Source: CAYYAQ01 sp964469555 (lineage in GTDB: Bacteria > Planctomycetota > UBA1135 > UBA2386). Taken from it: 64,000 nucleotides of DNA. The position numbers and the translations under genes were made by a program. Position 1 is the first letter of the stretch, and the number at the start of each line of letters is the position of its first letter. The notes beneath the pieces are model-generated. The model saw nothing but the letters and a program-made list of their open reading frames with translations. It searched no databases and was not told where the DNA came from. The DNA is taken from positions 20,385-84,384 of the forward strand of contig CAYYAQ010000004.1 in NCBI GenBank assembly GCA_964469555.1, in the 5' to 3' direction. Of the stretch, positions 53,440 through 61,871 are shown in pieces.

Positions 53440-55380
53440 CTACCCGCCCCGGTGCCCGTCGACGATCTCCTGCACCACCGACGGGTCCGCGAGCGTGCTG
53501 ATGTCGCCGAGGTCCTCGTAGTTCCCCTGCGCGATCTGGCGCAGGATCCGGCGCATGATCTTCCCCGACCGCGTCTTCGGCAGACCAGGAACGATCTGGA
53601 TGCGATCTGGCGTCGCGATCGGCCCGATGACCTCGCGAACCTGGTTCTTGAGCATCTGGATCGATTCGTCGTTCAACATCGTCGCGACGTCGCCCTTCGG
53701 AAGAACGTACGCGAAGATGCCGGTGCCCTTGATCTCGTGCGGTATGCCCACTACCGCAGCCTCGGCGACCGCGTCGTGCGCCACGAGCGCGCTCTCGACC
53801 TCCGCAGTTCCGAGTCGGTGACCCGAGACGTTCAAGACGTCGTCCACCCGGCCAGTAATCCAGTAGTAGCCGTCCGCATCGCGCCGACACCCGTCGCCCG
53901 TGAAATACAACCCGGGGTACTGCGAGAAATACGTCTCCCGAAAGCGCGCGTGATCGCCGTAGATCGTCCGCGCCTGACCGGGCCACGTCGAACGAATGCA
54001 GAGGTTGCCGCGCACGTCGTTGCCCTCGATCTCCTTACCCTCTTCGTCGACGAGCACGGGGTCGATGCCGAAGAACGGGAACGTCGCCGATCCCGGCTTG
54101 CACGGCGTAGCTCCGGGAAACGGTGAGATCAGGATCCCACCGGTCTCGGTCTGCCACCACGTGTCGACGATCGCGCAGCTGCCCTCGCCCACCGTGTTGT
54201 GGTACCACTCCCAGACTTCGGGATTGATGGGCTCACCGACCGTGCCGAGGATTCGCAGACTGCTGCGGTCGTGCTTCGTCACCATCTCGTCGCCGAACCG
54301 ATGCACCGCGCGCAGCGCCGTCGGAGCGGTGTAGAAGATGTTGATCTTCAACTCCTCGATCATGCGCCAGTAGCGGCTCGCGTCGGGATAGACCGGCGTC
54401 GACTCGAACATCACCGTCGTCCCGCCATTGCACAGAGGGCCGTAGACGATGTAGCTGTGACCAGTGACCCAACCGATGTCGGCGGCGCAGCAATACACGT
54501 CACCGTCGTGGTAGTCGAAGATGAGCTCGTGGGTCAGCGAGGCGAACAGCAGATAGCCCGCGGTCGTGTGCATGAGACCCTTCGGCTTGCCCGTCGACCC
54601 CGAGGTGTACAAGATGAAGAGGGGGTCTTCGGCATCCACCCACTCAGCGGGACAAACCGGACGCTGACGCGCCATCTCGTCCCCGAGCCAGAAGTCGCGA
54701 ACATCCTGGATGTGAACCTCGGTCTCCGTGCGGCGCGCGACGAGCACGGTCTCGACACAAGTGTTCTCCACAGCCTTGTCGACGGTCTGCTTCAGCGGAA
54801 TCGTCTTGCCTCCGCGCAAACCTTCGTTCGCCGTCAGCACGATTCGACAATCCGCGTCGACGATGCGATCCCGCAGAGCCTCGGCCGAGAATCCTGCGAA
54901 GACGACCGAATGGATCGCCCCGATGCGCGAGCAGGCGAGCATGCCGTAGGCGAGTTCCGGAATCATCGGCATGTAGAAACAGACGCGGTCACCGCGCTTC
55001 ACGCCGTGGTGCTTGAGCACGTTTGCCATGCGACACACCTGGTCGCGAAGGTCCGCGTAGGTGATGTGTTCGTACTCACCCGCTTCGTCTCTGGCCCAGA
55101 TGATCGCCGTCTGGTCGCCGCGCTGATCGACGTGTCGATCAACACAGTTGTAGCTGACGTTCAGCTTGGCGTTCTCGAACCAGGAGAACCCGGCGGTGTC
55201 GAAGTCCTCGGTGCACACGCGGTCGTACGGCTCGAAGAACGTCAGGCGGCTCGCTTGCTGATCCCAGAAATCCTCGGGGTCCGCGACCGACTTCTGATAC
55301 GTCTTCTCGTACTCATCCATCGAGGCGATGTGGGCCCGGTTTACCAGAGGCTGATTGGGGGGATAGATCGGATCCGACAT
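53440..55380 (-). CDS. acs: Acetyl-CoA synthetase
   Basis: 646 residues from the ATG at 55380, the usual length. Makes acetyl-CoA from acetate, ATP and CoA. Motifs: PLFILYTSGSTGKPKGLMHT (A3), WWQTETGGILISPFPG (A5 with the acetate-pocket Trp), GYYWITGRVDDVLNVSGHRL (A7-A8) and PKTRSGKIMRRILR (A10), whose Lys is the site acetylated by Pat in other bacteria. Convergent with the KaiC-like gene with only 14 bp between the stops. It lies 29 bp from the pepA stop on the same strand, possibly co-transcribed. An upstream open extension to 55527 would overlap pepA and has no support. Confidence 0.97.
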   Translation of the reverse strand: MSDPIYPPNQPLVNRAHIASMDEYEKTYQKSVADPEDFWDQQASRLTFFEPYDRVCTEDFDTAGFSWFENAKLNVSYNCVDRHVDQRGDQTAIIWARDEAGEYEHITYADLRDQVCRMANVLKHHGVKRGDRVCFYMPMIPELAYGMLACSRIGAIHSVVFAGFSAEALRDRIVDADCRIVLTANEGLRGGKTIPLKQTVDKAVENTCVETVLVARRTETEVHIQDVRDFWLGDEMARQRPVCPAEWVDAEDPLFILYTSGSTGKPKGLMHTTAGYLLFASLTHELIFDYHDGDVYCCAADIGWVTGHSYIVYGPLCNGGTTVMFESTPVYPDASRYWRMIEELKINIFYTAPTALRAVHRFGDEMVTKHDRSSLRILGTVGEPINPEVWEWYHNTVGEGSCAIVDTWWQTETGGILISPFPGATPCKPGSATFPFFGIDPVLVDEEGKEIEGNDVRGNLCIRSTWPGQARTIYGDHARFRETYFSQYPGLYFTGDGCRRDADGYYWITGRVDDVLNVSGHRLGTAEVESALVAHDAVAEAAVVGIPHEIKGTGIFAYVLPKGDVATMLNDESIQMLKNQVREVIGPIATPDRIQIVPGLPKTRSGKIMRRILRQIAQGNYEDLGDISTLADPSVVQEIVDGHRGG

Positions 55381-55409
55381 GATCTTGTGGTTTGCCGAGA
55401 GGGAGGAAG

Positions 55410-56897
55410 TTACAGACCGCGCACCCACTGCAGGAGTGTCCGCACGGCAGTGCCGGTGGCTCCGCCAGTGTAGTAGTCCTTGGCCTTGGCGCCCCACGCA
55501 GCACCAGCGATATCGATATGCGCCCACTTCACGCCCTTCGTGAAGAAGGACAGGAAGGCGCCACCGGAAATGCTCCCGTTGCCGTGGGCGGCGCTGTTCA
55601 GATTGCTGACGTCAGCGAACTTGCCCTTGATTTGATCACGGTGCACATCCCAGAGAGGGAGTTGCCACAGCGGTTCATCGGCGAGTTGGCCGGCCTCGAT
55701 CAAGTCGTCGATGAGGTCGTCATCGGTCCCCATGACCCCGGCCATCTCGTGGCCGAGCGCGACGACGACCGCACCGGTCAACGTCGCGAGGTCGATCATC
55801 CAGTCCGGCTTGTAGGACTTCTTCGCGTAGGCCAACGCATCAGCAAGGATCAGACGCCCCTCGGCGTCCGTGTTGAGCACTTCGATCGTCGTACCGTCGC
55901 ACGCCGTGACGACGTCGCCCGGCCTTTGCGCCTGAGACCCCGGCATGTTCTCTGACGAGGGCACAAGACCCACGACGCGCACCTTGCCTCTCGCCCCCTT
56001 CATGCCTCCGTCGCGAATCGCGTGGAACAGACCGAGGACGGCGCCGCCACCGCACATGTCGTAGCGCATCTCATCCATCTTCGCGCTCGGCTTGATGCTG
56101 ATGCCGCCGGTGTCGAAGGTCAGTCCCTTGCCGACGATGCAGACGGTCTTCTTGTAGCCCGGGGGCTTGTAGTCCATGAGCATCAGCTTGGCCGGCTCCT
56201 TGCTGCCGCGCGACACACCGAGGAGCGCGCCCATCTTCAGGCGTTTCATCGCCACCTCGTCGAGGACCTTCACCGTGAGTCCGGGCGCCTTCAAGCGGCG
56301 TGCTTCTGCCGCGAGAAACGTAGGCGTCGCGAGATTGCCGGGCATGTTCTCGATGTCGCGGGCGAACGTCGTCGCTTCCGCGCCGATACGACCGAGGTTC
56401 AGCCCCGCCTTGAAACCCTTGGCGTCCTTGCCGCGGTAGAGCACTTCCGCGTGTTGACCGTGGCGCTTCTCGGGCTTCGTGCCGGTCGGCTTCTCGTAAC
56501 GGTACGCACCGAGAATCAGCCCCTCCGCGATGACCCGACCGGCGACTTCCGCGTCGAGGCCCTTGTGGTCGCCGGCCTGCACCGACAAGCGGAATTTCTT
56601 GACCTTCAGGGCCTCGGCCTTCTTTTGGATCACGGCGACGGCGCGGCGCAGCGTCTCGGTCGTGATGTCCGCCCGCTTGCCCATTCCACAGAAGACGACT
56701 CGCTTCGCGCTCTTCGCGTCGTGCGCGTAGAAGATGCTGGTCGCCCGCGTGTCAGTGGAGAGATCACCGGTCGACTTGGCCTTCTTGACGAACGCCGAAT
56801 AGGCACCGCCGAGGTCTGGATTTGGCCCCGCGTATGCGAGAGCGACGAGCAGTTCGGGTTTCGATTTCCCGGAGGCGGCGACGAGTCGGATCTTCAT
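55410..56897 (-). CDS. pepA: Cytosol (leucyl) aminopeptidase, M17 family
   Basis: 495 residues. The C-terminal catalytic domain carries the two-metal site: K and D in VGKGLTFDTGGISIKPSAKM, the Asp in MRYDMCGGGAV, and the M17 signature NTDAEGRLILADAL with Asp and Glu ligands and the Arg of the bicarbonate site. The N-terminal macro-like domain (residues 1-180) is normal. It removes N-terminal residues from peptides and in some bacteria also binds DNA; that second role cannot be judged here. The intergenic region behind its start (56898-57128) holds only a short remnant. Confidence 0.95.
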   Translation of the reverse strand: MKIRLVAASGKSKPELLVALAYAGPNPDLGGAYSAFVKKAKSTGDLSTDTRATSIFYAHDAKSAKRVVFCGMGKRADITTETLRRAVAVIQKKAEALKVKKFRLSVQAGDHKGLDAEVAGRVIAEGLILGAYRYEKPTGTKPEKRHGQHAEVLYRGKDAKGFKAGLNLGRIGAEATTFARDIENMPGNLATPTFLAAEARRLKAPGLTVKVLDEVAMKRLKMGALLGVSRGSKEPAKLMLMDYKPPGYKKTVCIVGKGLTFDTGGISIKPSAKMDEMRYDMCGGGAVLGLFHAIRDGGMKGARGKVRVVGLVPSSENMPGSQAQRPGDVVTACDGTTIEVLNTDAEGRLILADALAYAKKSYKPDWMIDLATLTGAVVVALGHEMAGVMGTDDDLIDDLIEAGQLADEPLWQLPLWDVHRDQIKGKFADVSNLNSAAHGNGSISGGAFLSFFTKGVKWAHIDIAGAAWGAKAKDYYTGGATGTAVRTLLQWVRGL

Positions 56898-56982
56898 GGC
56901 GATAGGTTTATCGCGTGGCGACCTCCCGCTCCACTGGGTTTTTCTCGCTGGGTTTCTCGCTGAGATTCCCTCGGCGGGCCCG

Positions 56983-57060
56983 TCAGCGGATCGTCAACTC
57001 GAGTCCGCGCGAAGTGATCAACCCGGTCTTCATCATCGTGTCGCGCGTCGGGAGGCGGGG
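56983..57060 (-). pseudogene. C-terminal remnant of a planctomycete secreted protein
   Basis: A minus-strand frame with no start reads Q-P-L-D-P-R-L-P-T-R-D-T, then MMKTGLITSRGLELTIR and a stop. The close matches what ends the family-type beta-domain of the kelch protein (S-R-G-L-S-V-R-I-R and stop). About 25 codons are left; the rest is gone or frame-shifted. It fills part of the 231-bp gap between pepA and the moaD-moaE gene; nothing else is seen there. Confidence 0.4.
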
Positions 57061-57128
57061 ATCGAGAGGCTGGCAAGTTGGTCAGGGCGGAGCCGCGAAT
57101 CCGGAAGCCTCCACAGCCGACTGACGCC

Positions 57129-57818
57129 TCACGCCGGCCCGCTCGGCAACTCCCCCACCCAACGACTCTCGCCGTCCTTGCCTGCGAGCAACTCGCGTTT
57201 GAAGATCGGCACCGATGCCTTCAATCGGTCCATCAGGAACTGGCTGGCCTCGAACGCCGCGCCACGGTGTTCCGCCGCGACGGCGACCAGCACCGAAGTT
57301 TCGCCGAGCGGCACATCCCCCAGGCGATGCACGACGCGCGCGCGACTGATTTCGAATCGCTTGACGGCTTCCTCGAAGATCTGCCCCATCACCTTTCGAG
57401 CCATCTCTTCGTAGCACTCGTAGCTCAGCAACGCGACCGCGACCCCATCGTTGTGGTCGCGCGTGACGCCCGCGAACGTGACGATCGCGCCGTCCCGATC
57501 CGACCGCACCTCGGCCTCGAGCGACCGAGGATCGATCGGTTCCCTCGTCAGATCGAAGCGGTATAGCTCCGCCGTACCGGAACCACCGCTGATCGGCGGA
57601 ATGAACGCGACCTCGTCGCCCTCGCGCAGTTCCCGACTTGCCTCGGCGTAGTCTTGGTTGACCGCGTAGGCGACGGGCATGCGAACCAACTCCGGCGAAC
57701 GCTCGGCGAGCTTCGCCTTCAACTGTTCGACGGTGGTCCCCTCGTCGACATCCACCTCGAGCACCTCGGTGCCGAGCATGTCGCGAACGGAAGCAAGGCA
57801 GCGGATTGTGATCTTCAC
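57129..57818 (-). CDS. MoaD-MoaE fusion (molybdopterin synthase)
   Basis: 229 residues from a GTG at 57818. Residues 1-80 are MoaD (beta-grasp, VEQLKAKLAERSPELV, ending F-I-P-P-I-S-G-G); the Gly-Gly that must become a thiocarboxylate is followed without a break by MoaE (about 82-229): AIVTFAGVTRDHNDGVAV, YEEMARKVM, ARVVHRLGDVPLGE and LKASVPIFKRE with the conserved Lys pair. The two are normally separate subunits of the synthase that adds the dithiolene sulfurs of molybdenum cofactor. Fusions such as mycobacterial MoaX must be cut after Gly-Gly to work. No other moa gene is in the window. Confidence 0.9.
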   Translation of the reverse strand: MKITIRCLASVRDMLGTEVLEVDVDEGTTVEQLKAKLAERSPELVRMPVAYAVNQDYAEASRELREGDEVAFIPPISGGSGTAELYRFDLTREPIDPRSLEAEVRSDRDGAIVTFAGVTRDHNDGVAVALLSYECYEEMARKVMGQIFEEAVKRFEISRARVVHRLGDVPLGETSVLVAVAAEHRGAAFEASQFLMDRLKASVPIFKRELLAGKDGESRWVGELPSGPA

Positions 57819-57825
57819 AACCGGA

Positions 57826-57993
57826 TCATGGCACGTCGGCGTCGGCGTTGGAATCCCGCTGTCTCTGCAGTTCGGCGAACATCCGCTTGATGTCCCCAAA
57901 ACCCGCGATGATGACCCAGACGCTCATCACGGCGAAGAGACCTACTCCCGTGTAGATCGAGAATCTCCAGAACTCAGCCCAGCCTCCATCCAT
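57826..57993 (-). CDS. Small membrane partner of the sodium:solute symporter
   Basis: 55 residues from the ATG at 57993, whose first base is also the last base of the symporter's TGA stop. One membrane helix (FWRFSIYTGVGLFAVMSVWVII), then a basic/polar tail with F-G-D-I-K-R-M-F-A-E-L and an acidic end. Small single-helix proteins directly behind sodium:solute symporter genes are known as symporter small accessory proteins; the position and the one-base coupling support that reading. It has its own stop and is not part of the symporter chain. Confidence 0.68.
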   Translation of the reverse strand: MDGGWAEFWRFSIYTGVGLFAVMSVWVIIAGFGDIKRMFAELQRQRDSNADADVP

Positions 57994-59525
57994 CACGCTT
58001 CCTCCACGGCGGGATTCTCCCGATCCGGAAACAACAGGGACCCGACGATCATCGCGATGGCCGCCAGTCCGAGGGTGCCCAACCCGATCCACTCCGCGTC
58101 CCAGTGCGCCACGCCGAGAGACTCCTTGACCGCTCCCAGGCCCAACAACGCAGCGAAACCGGAACACAGCGCGAGTGCCGCCCCGACGGAGCTCGCCCGC
58201 TTCCAGTAGAGCCCCGCGACCAGGACGACGATGGCGCCCGTGAAGTAGATCGCGCCGGTGATGCCCAGGTACTCCCACACTGCTTGCTGCGGGGTGTAGG
58301 CGATGCCCCAGAACAGGACCCACACGCCGATGACAACGATGCCGATCCTCGTCCACAGGAGCTGCTGCGCCTCGGTCGAGAAACCCCGCAGCGGGGCGAT
58401 CACGTCCCGCGCGATGACGGACGACCAACACAAGAGGTAGCTGTCGTGGGTCGACATGAACGCCGCGAGCATCGCCGCAGTGATCAGACCGAGCACGCCG
58501 ACAGGCAGGAGTTCCCGCAGCATGACCGGGAAGGCCTGGATGCTGGCGTACTCCTCTCCCCCACCCCACCCGAATTCGGGGTGCGGCATCTGGAACGAGC
58601 CGTCCTCGAGGAACACCGCTCCCACCTCGATGAGGAACACGTACGCCGCGATCCCCATGAAGCAGGGGATCAGGAAGCGCACCATGAACGAGATCGAAGA
58701 GAACGCGTACTGGCGCCGCACGACCCGTTCGTCCCGCGCCGACAACGCCCTGGTCACGGCGGTCGGCCAGATCGCGCAACTCACGAATCCGATCACGGCC
58801 TGCCACGACATGTAGCCCGGCCCGTGACCCTTCACCGGGTCGAACGCCTCCGGGCCACGGTGCCGACCCCAGATCTCGACGATCGTATCCATGCCGAAGT
58901 GATCGATGACGAGCATCACCATGAAGATGAGCCCGATGGACAACACGACGAACTGCACGTAGTCCGTCAACACGACCGAGACCATCCCGCCGAGCACGGT
59001 GTAGACGAGCACGAGAACCAGGAGGCCCGTCATCACGAGTTTGAGCATCGCGCCATCCGGATCCAGACCGGTCGCGGCGACCACGAACTGCCCCCCGACC
59101 TGGAGGAACAGACCCATGTTCAAGATGCCACCGAGTGCGAGGAGCACACCGCCGAGGATGCGCACGCGCTTTCCGAACCGCTGCTGGTAGAACTCGGGAA
59201 TCGTCAAGACACCGCTACGGCGCAGCCGCACGACAACGAATCCGGTGAGCCCGACCAACAGCGTGATCACGCCGGCGATCACCCCGATGTGCAACGCCTT
59301 GAACCCGTCCTCGTAGCCCTTCTGGGCCTGGTACATCACGGTGATCAACCCGAGTTCCGAACCGGTCATCGTCGCGATGGACAACGCGGTGCCGAGACTG
59401 CGCCCGGCGACGAGGTAGCCGGTCATCCCCGTGATGAAGCGGTTCGCCAGGAGTCCGATGCCGACCGAGATCGCCAGGTAGACGATGACGATGATCGTGT
59501 CCAACGTGGAGAACGAAGCCAGCAT
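57993..59525 (-). CDS. Sodium:solute symporter family protein
   Basis: 510 residues, about 13 membrane helices. The SSS pattern is clear: G-Y-L-V-A-G-R-S-L-G near the first helices, GVLTIPEFYQQRFGKRVRI, GMVSVVLTDYVQFVVL (a strong family motif), and AAMLAAFMSTHDSYLLCWSSV with the Na+-site Ser/Thr-Asp. It moves a solute such as a sugar, amino acid or organic acid with Na+. The substrate is not evident. It is followed by the 55-residue partner and then by moaD-moaE; divergent from the remnant at 59608. Confidence 0.93.
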   Translation of the reverse strand: MLASFSTLDTIIVIVYLAISVGIGLLANRFITGMTGYLVAGRSLGTALSIATMTGSELGLITVMYQAQKGYEDGFKALHIGVIAGVITLLVGLTGFVVVRLRRSGVLTIPEFYQQRFGKRVRILGGVLLALGGILNMGLFLQVGGQFVVAATGLDPDGAMLKLVMTGLLVLVLVYTVLGGMVSVVLTDYVQFVVLSIGLIFMVMLVIDHFGMDTIVEIWGRHRGPEAFDPVKGHGPGYMSWQAVIGFVSCAIWPTAVTRALSARDERVVRRQYAFSSISFMVRFLIPCFMGIAAYVFLIEVGAVFLEDGSFQMPHPEFGWGGGEEYASIQAFPVMLRELLPVGVLGLITAAMLAAFMSTHDSYLLCWSSVIARDVIAPLRGFSTEAQQLLWTRIGIVVIGVWVLFWGIAYTPQQAVWEYLGITGAIYFTGAIVVLVAGLYWKRASSVGAALALCSGFAALLGLGAVKESLGVAHWDAEWIGLGTLGLAAIAMIVGSLLFPDRENPAVEEA

Positions 59526-59554
59526 GGACCGGCAAGTGATAGCCGGGAACGCTC

Positions 59555-59575
59555 ACCGAAGCGAGGAGCTTCGGT
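59555..59575. other. 8-bp stem hairpin in the symporter upstream region
   Basis: ACCGAAGC, a 5-nt loop, GCTTCGGT, 30 bp upstream of the symporter ATG, so it would lie in its promoter or leader. Could be an operator or the end of an opposing transcript. Confidence 0.35.
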
Positions 59576-59607
59576 GTTGTCCTTCACACCGTCAACGCAG
59601 CTCCACG

Positions 59608-59964
59608 TCGACGGCGTTCGACGCGTCGAAGTGGAATCGAAGCACGTCGGCGGCGTGGCAGATCCTCAACTCGGGTAGCGCACTCGTTGTTCCGATGGCC
59701 GCACACGTCGCGCCAAGGATCGCACAATGCAACAAGCCGGTCATACCTGCCTCCGGCCTGCCCACCGCGACCGTCGTCGATACGCCGCTGACCACCCTCG
59801 ACTCCCTCGGTCGCGGCGACGCCACGTTCAAACTGACGACCTACTCGCCGGGACCGTCGGCGCTGGTCGGCCAACGGATGACCTTCGCAGCATGGGTCTA
59901 CACCAGCGCCACGAACCTCACCGGAGGCGGCTCCGCCCCGCTGGACATCATCTTCCGCGAGCCC
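59608..59964 (+). pseudogene. Probable remnant of a secreted protein's C-terminal domain
   Basis: An open plus-strand frame without a good start or a stop of its own: it runs into the DUF1080 gene's frame. It reads S-G-S-A-L-V-V-P-M-A-A-H-V, then L-V-G-Q-R-M-T-F-A-A-W-V-Y near the end, which resembles the penultimate strands (L-V-G-x-x-x-x-x-Q/A) of the planctomycete C-terminal beta-domain. Because the next gene starts with its own signal peptide at 60010, the part upstream is most likely a decayed gene. This and the hairpin are all I see in the 484-bp gap 59526-60009. Confidence 0.4.
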
Positions 59965-60009
59965 TCGGCATTGGGTGTTCCACCGGCACCGGATATGCTC
60001 CGCCGTCCC

Positions 60010-60747
60010 ATGTCCAAACGAACTCTGCTCGCGGTCGCCACCGCGCTCTCCGGTCTCTCTGTCCTTCTCGTCAGCACCCAGAACGCGGCGAAGTCCGAAG
60101 CTCCGCGCGCTTTCATCGACGGCACCGGCGAGGGCTGGCGCGACCTGACCGAAAAGGAATTCACGCACGTCAACTGCAAGAAAGACACGTTCACCTGGAA
60201 GAAAGGCGTCGTCTACTGCACGGGCAAGCCCACCGGTGTCGTGCGCACGAAGGAGCAGTTCACGAACTTCGAACTGAGCCTCGAGTGGCGCCACATGAAA
60301 GACGCCGGCAACTCGGGCGTCTTCGTGTGGGCGATCCCCGCGTCGATCAGGAAACTCGAAGGCGGCAAGGGCCGACTGCCGGAAGGCATCGAAGTGCAGG
60401 TCCTCGACCTCGGCTACACCGCGAGATACGAGCGGGGCGGCAAGCGCAAGGCCGACTGGTTCACGTGTCACGGCGACGTGTTTCCCGTTGGCTCGGCGAA
60501 GATGAAGCCGTTCTCTCCGGTCGCGCCCAACAAGAAGCGCAGCTTCCCGACGAAGAACCTCAGCCGCGGCATCGGCGAGTGGAACCACTACTACATCCGC
60601 GCGATCAACGGCGAAGTGCGGCTGTGGGTGAACGGCGAAGAAGTCTCCGGCGGCACGGACTGCAAGCCGGCGGTCGGCTACATCTGCCTCGAGTCGGAAG
60701 GCTCACCGGTCGAGTTCAAGAAGCTGCGGATCCGCGTGCTCCCCTAG
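60010..60747 (+). CDS. DUF1080 (3-keto-disaccharide hydrolase-type) exported protein
   Basis: 245 residues from the ATG at 60010 with a signal peptide (LLAVATALSGLSVLLVS). The domain: G-W-R-D-L-T-E-K-E-F, FELSLEWRHMKDAGNSGVFV, IEVQVLDLGY, GEWNHYYIRAINGEVRLWVNG and VGYICLESEGSPVEFKKLRI, the standard DUF1080 set, including the Asn-Ser-Gly and Gln in the carbohydrate cleft. Its TAG overlaps the opposite gene's stop in a shared CTAG (60744-60747). It sits next to the muropeptide cluster, but a link is not proven. Confidence 0.9.
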   Translation: MSKRTLLAVATALSGLSVLLVSTQNAAKSEAPRAFIDGTGEGWRDLTEKEFTHVNCKKDTFTWKKGVVYCTGKPTGVVRTKEQFTNFELSLEWRHMKDAGNSGVFVWAIPASIRKLEGGKGRLPEGIEVQVLDLGYTARYERGGKRKADWFTCHGDVFPVGSAKMKPFSPVAPNKKRSFPTKNLSRGIGEWNHYYIRAINGEVRLWVNGEEVSGGTDCKPAVGYICLESEGSPVEFKKLRIRVLP

Positions 60748-61871
60748 TCCCGCGCGAGGGCATCCGCGACAAGGTCGTGGAATGCTCGTCGGGCCGCGGA
60801 GATCTTCCGATTCGCGCGCGTCGGGTGCACACGGTTTGTCAGCAGGACCATGCAGAGCCCCGACTCCGGGTCACACCAGACGCTGGTCCCCGTGAATCCG
60901 GTGTGACCGAACGCGCCGGGCGAGAGACGCGAGCCTCCGGACTCGCCCTTCTTGAACGTGTCCCACAGCAACGCCCGCGTACTGCCGGTGACCATCCCAT
61001 CGCGGCGGCAGAGCTTCGCAGCCAGGCTCGGCGGGAACAGTCCGCTGCCTCCGTCCAGGAAACACTGTCCGATCCGGGCGACGTCGGAGGCGGTTCCGAA
61101 AAGGCCCGCGTGACCCGACACGCCTCCCATCGCGAAGGCGTTCTCGTCGTGCACCTCGCCGCGCACGACGCGTCCGCGCCACGGGTCGTTCTCGGTGGGT
61201 GCGGCGTCGACAGGCACACCGGCTTCGCCGAAGCACGCGGTCACGCCCAACGTCGGGTAGATCTCTTCGGCCACGAACCGGTCGAGGGACTTGCCACTCG
61301 CGCGCTGCACCACGGCCATCAGCAGGATCACGCCGAGGTCGCTGTAGACCTTCTTCTCGCCGGGCCGGTATCGAAGCTCGGTCTTCGCACACGCAGCGAT
61401 GAAGTTGGCCTTGCCTTTCACTCCCTTGTGGAAGAACCGGATGTAGGCGGGCAACCCGGAGCTGTGCACCATCAAGTGGCGCAACGTCACCGCTTCCTTG
61501 CCCGCCCCGCGAAACTCCGGCACCCACTTGTCCAGACGATCCTCGAGCGAAATCGTGCCACGACCGAGCAAGACGGCCATCGCCGGCAGCGTCGCGCAGA
61601 CCTTGGTCAGCGACGCGAGGTCGTAGACCGTGTCCTCGGTGATGGGCGCGCTACCCTTGGTGTAGGTCTGCCGACCGACGGCGACCTTCACCAGGACGCA
61701 ACCCCGGTGCGCCACGAGGGCGACGGCGCCAGGAAACGCGCCGAGCTCGACTTGCTTCCGGAGGAGTTCGCGGACCTCCCGTGAGAGGATCTCATCGCGC
61801 GCGCACGTCCCACAACCACCGACGAGCAGCGGGGACAGCGTCAGCGCCGCGCCGGCCAGCCACCGACTCAT
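60744..61871 (-). CDS. Beta-lactamase-fold serine hydrolase, AmiE-like lipoprotein
   Basis: 375 residues from the ATG at 61871, overlapping the nagB-like stop (ATGA). Lipobox LLVGGC. The serine hydrolase triad region is seen: S-x-x-K in LASLTKVCATL, Y-S-D-L-G (Tyr-x-Asn/Asp) and the late HTGFTGTS. Family PF00144 includes esterases and the B. subtilis AmiE, N-acetylmuramyl-L-alanine amidase, whose gene lies with murQ and namZ. The same company here (MurQ, NagB-like, NamZ) makes a MurNAc-peptide amidase the best guess, with penicillin-binding or esterase activity the alternative. Exported by the lipobox. Confidence 0.85.
   Translation of the reverse strand: MSRWLAGAALTLSPLLVGGCGTCARDEILSREVRELLRKQVELGAFPGAVALVAHRGCVLVKVAVGRQTYTKGSAPITEDTVYDLASLTKVCATLPAMAVLLGRGTISLEDRLDKWVPEFRGAGKEAVTLRHLMVHSSGLPAYIRFFHKGVKGKANFIAACAKTELRYRPGEKKVYSDLGVILLMAVVQRASGKSLDRFVAEEIYPTLGVTACFGEAGVPVDAAPTENDPWRGRVVRGEVHDENAFAMGGVSGHAGLFGTASDVARIGQCFLDGGSGLFPPSLAAKLCRRDGMVTGSTRALLWDTFKKGESGGSRLSPGAFGHTGFTGTSVWCDPESGLCMVLLTNRVHPTRANRKISAARRAFHDLVADALARD

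Noticed and set aside
58104..59678. 524-codon plus-strand frame antisense to the symporter
   Set aside because: His/Asp/Arg-rich shadow; the symporter on the other strand has an unmistakable family pattern.
60744..60747. Two convergent stops sharing CTAG
   Set aside because: A curiosity of compact gene packing; no further function suggested.
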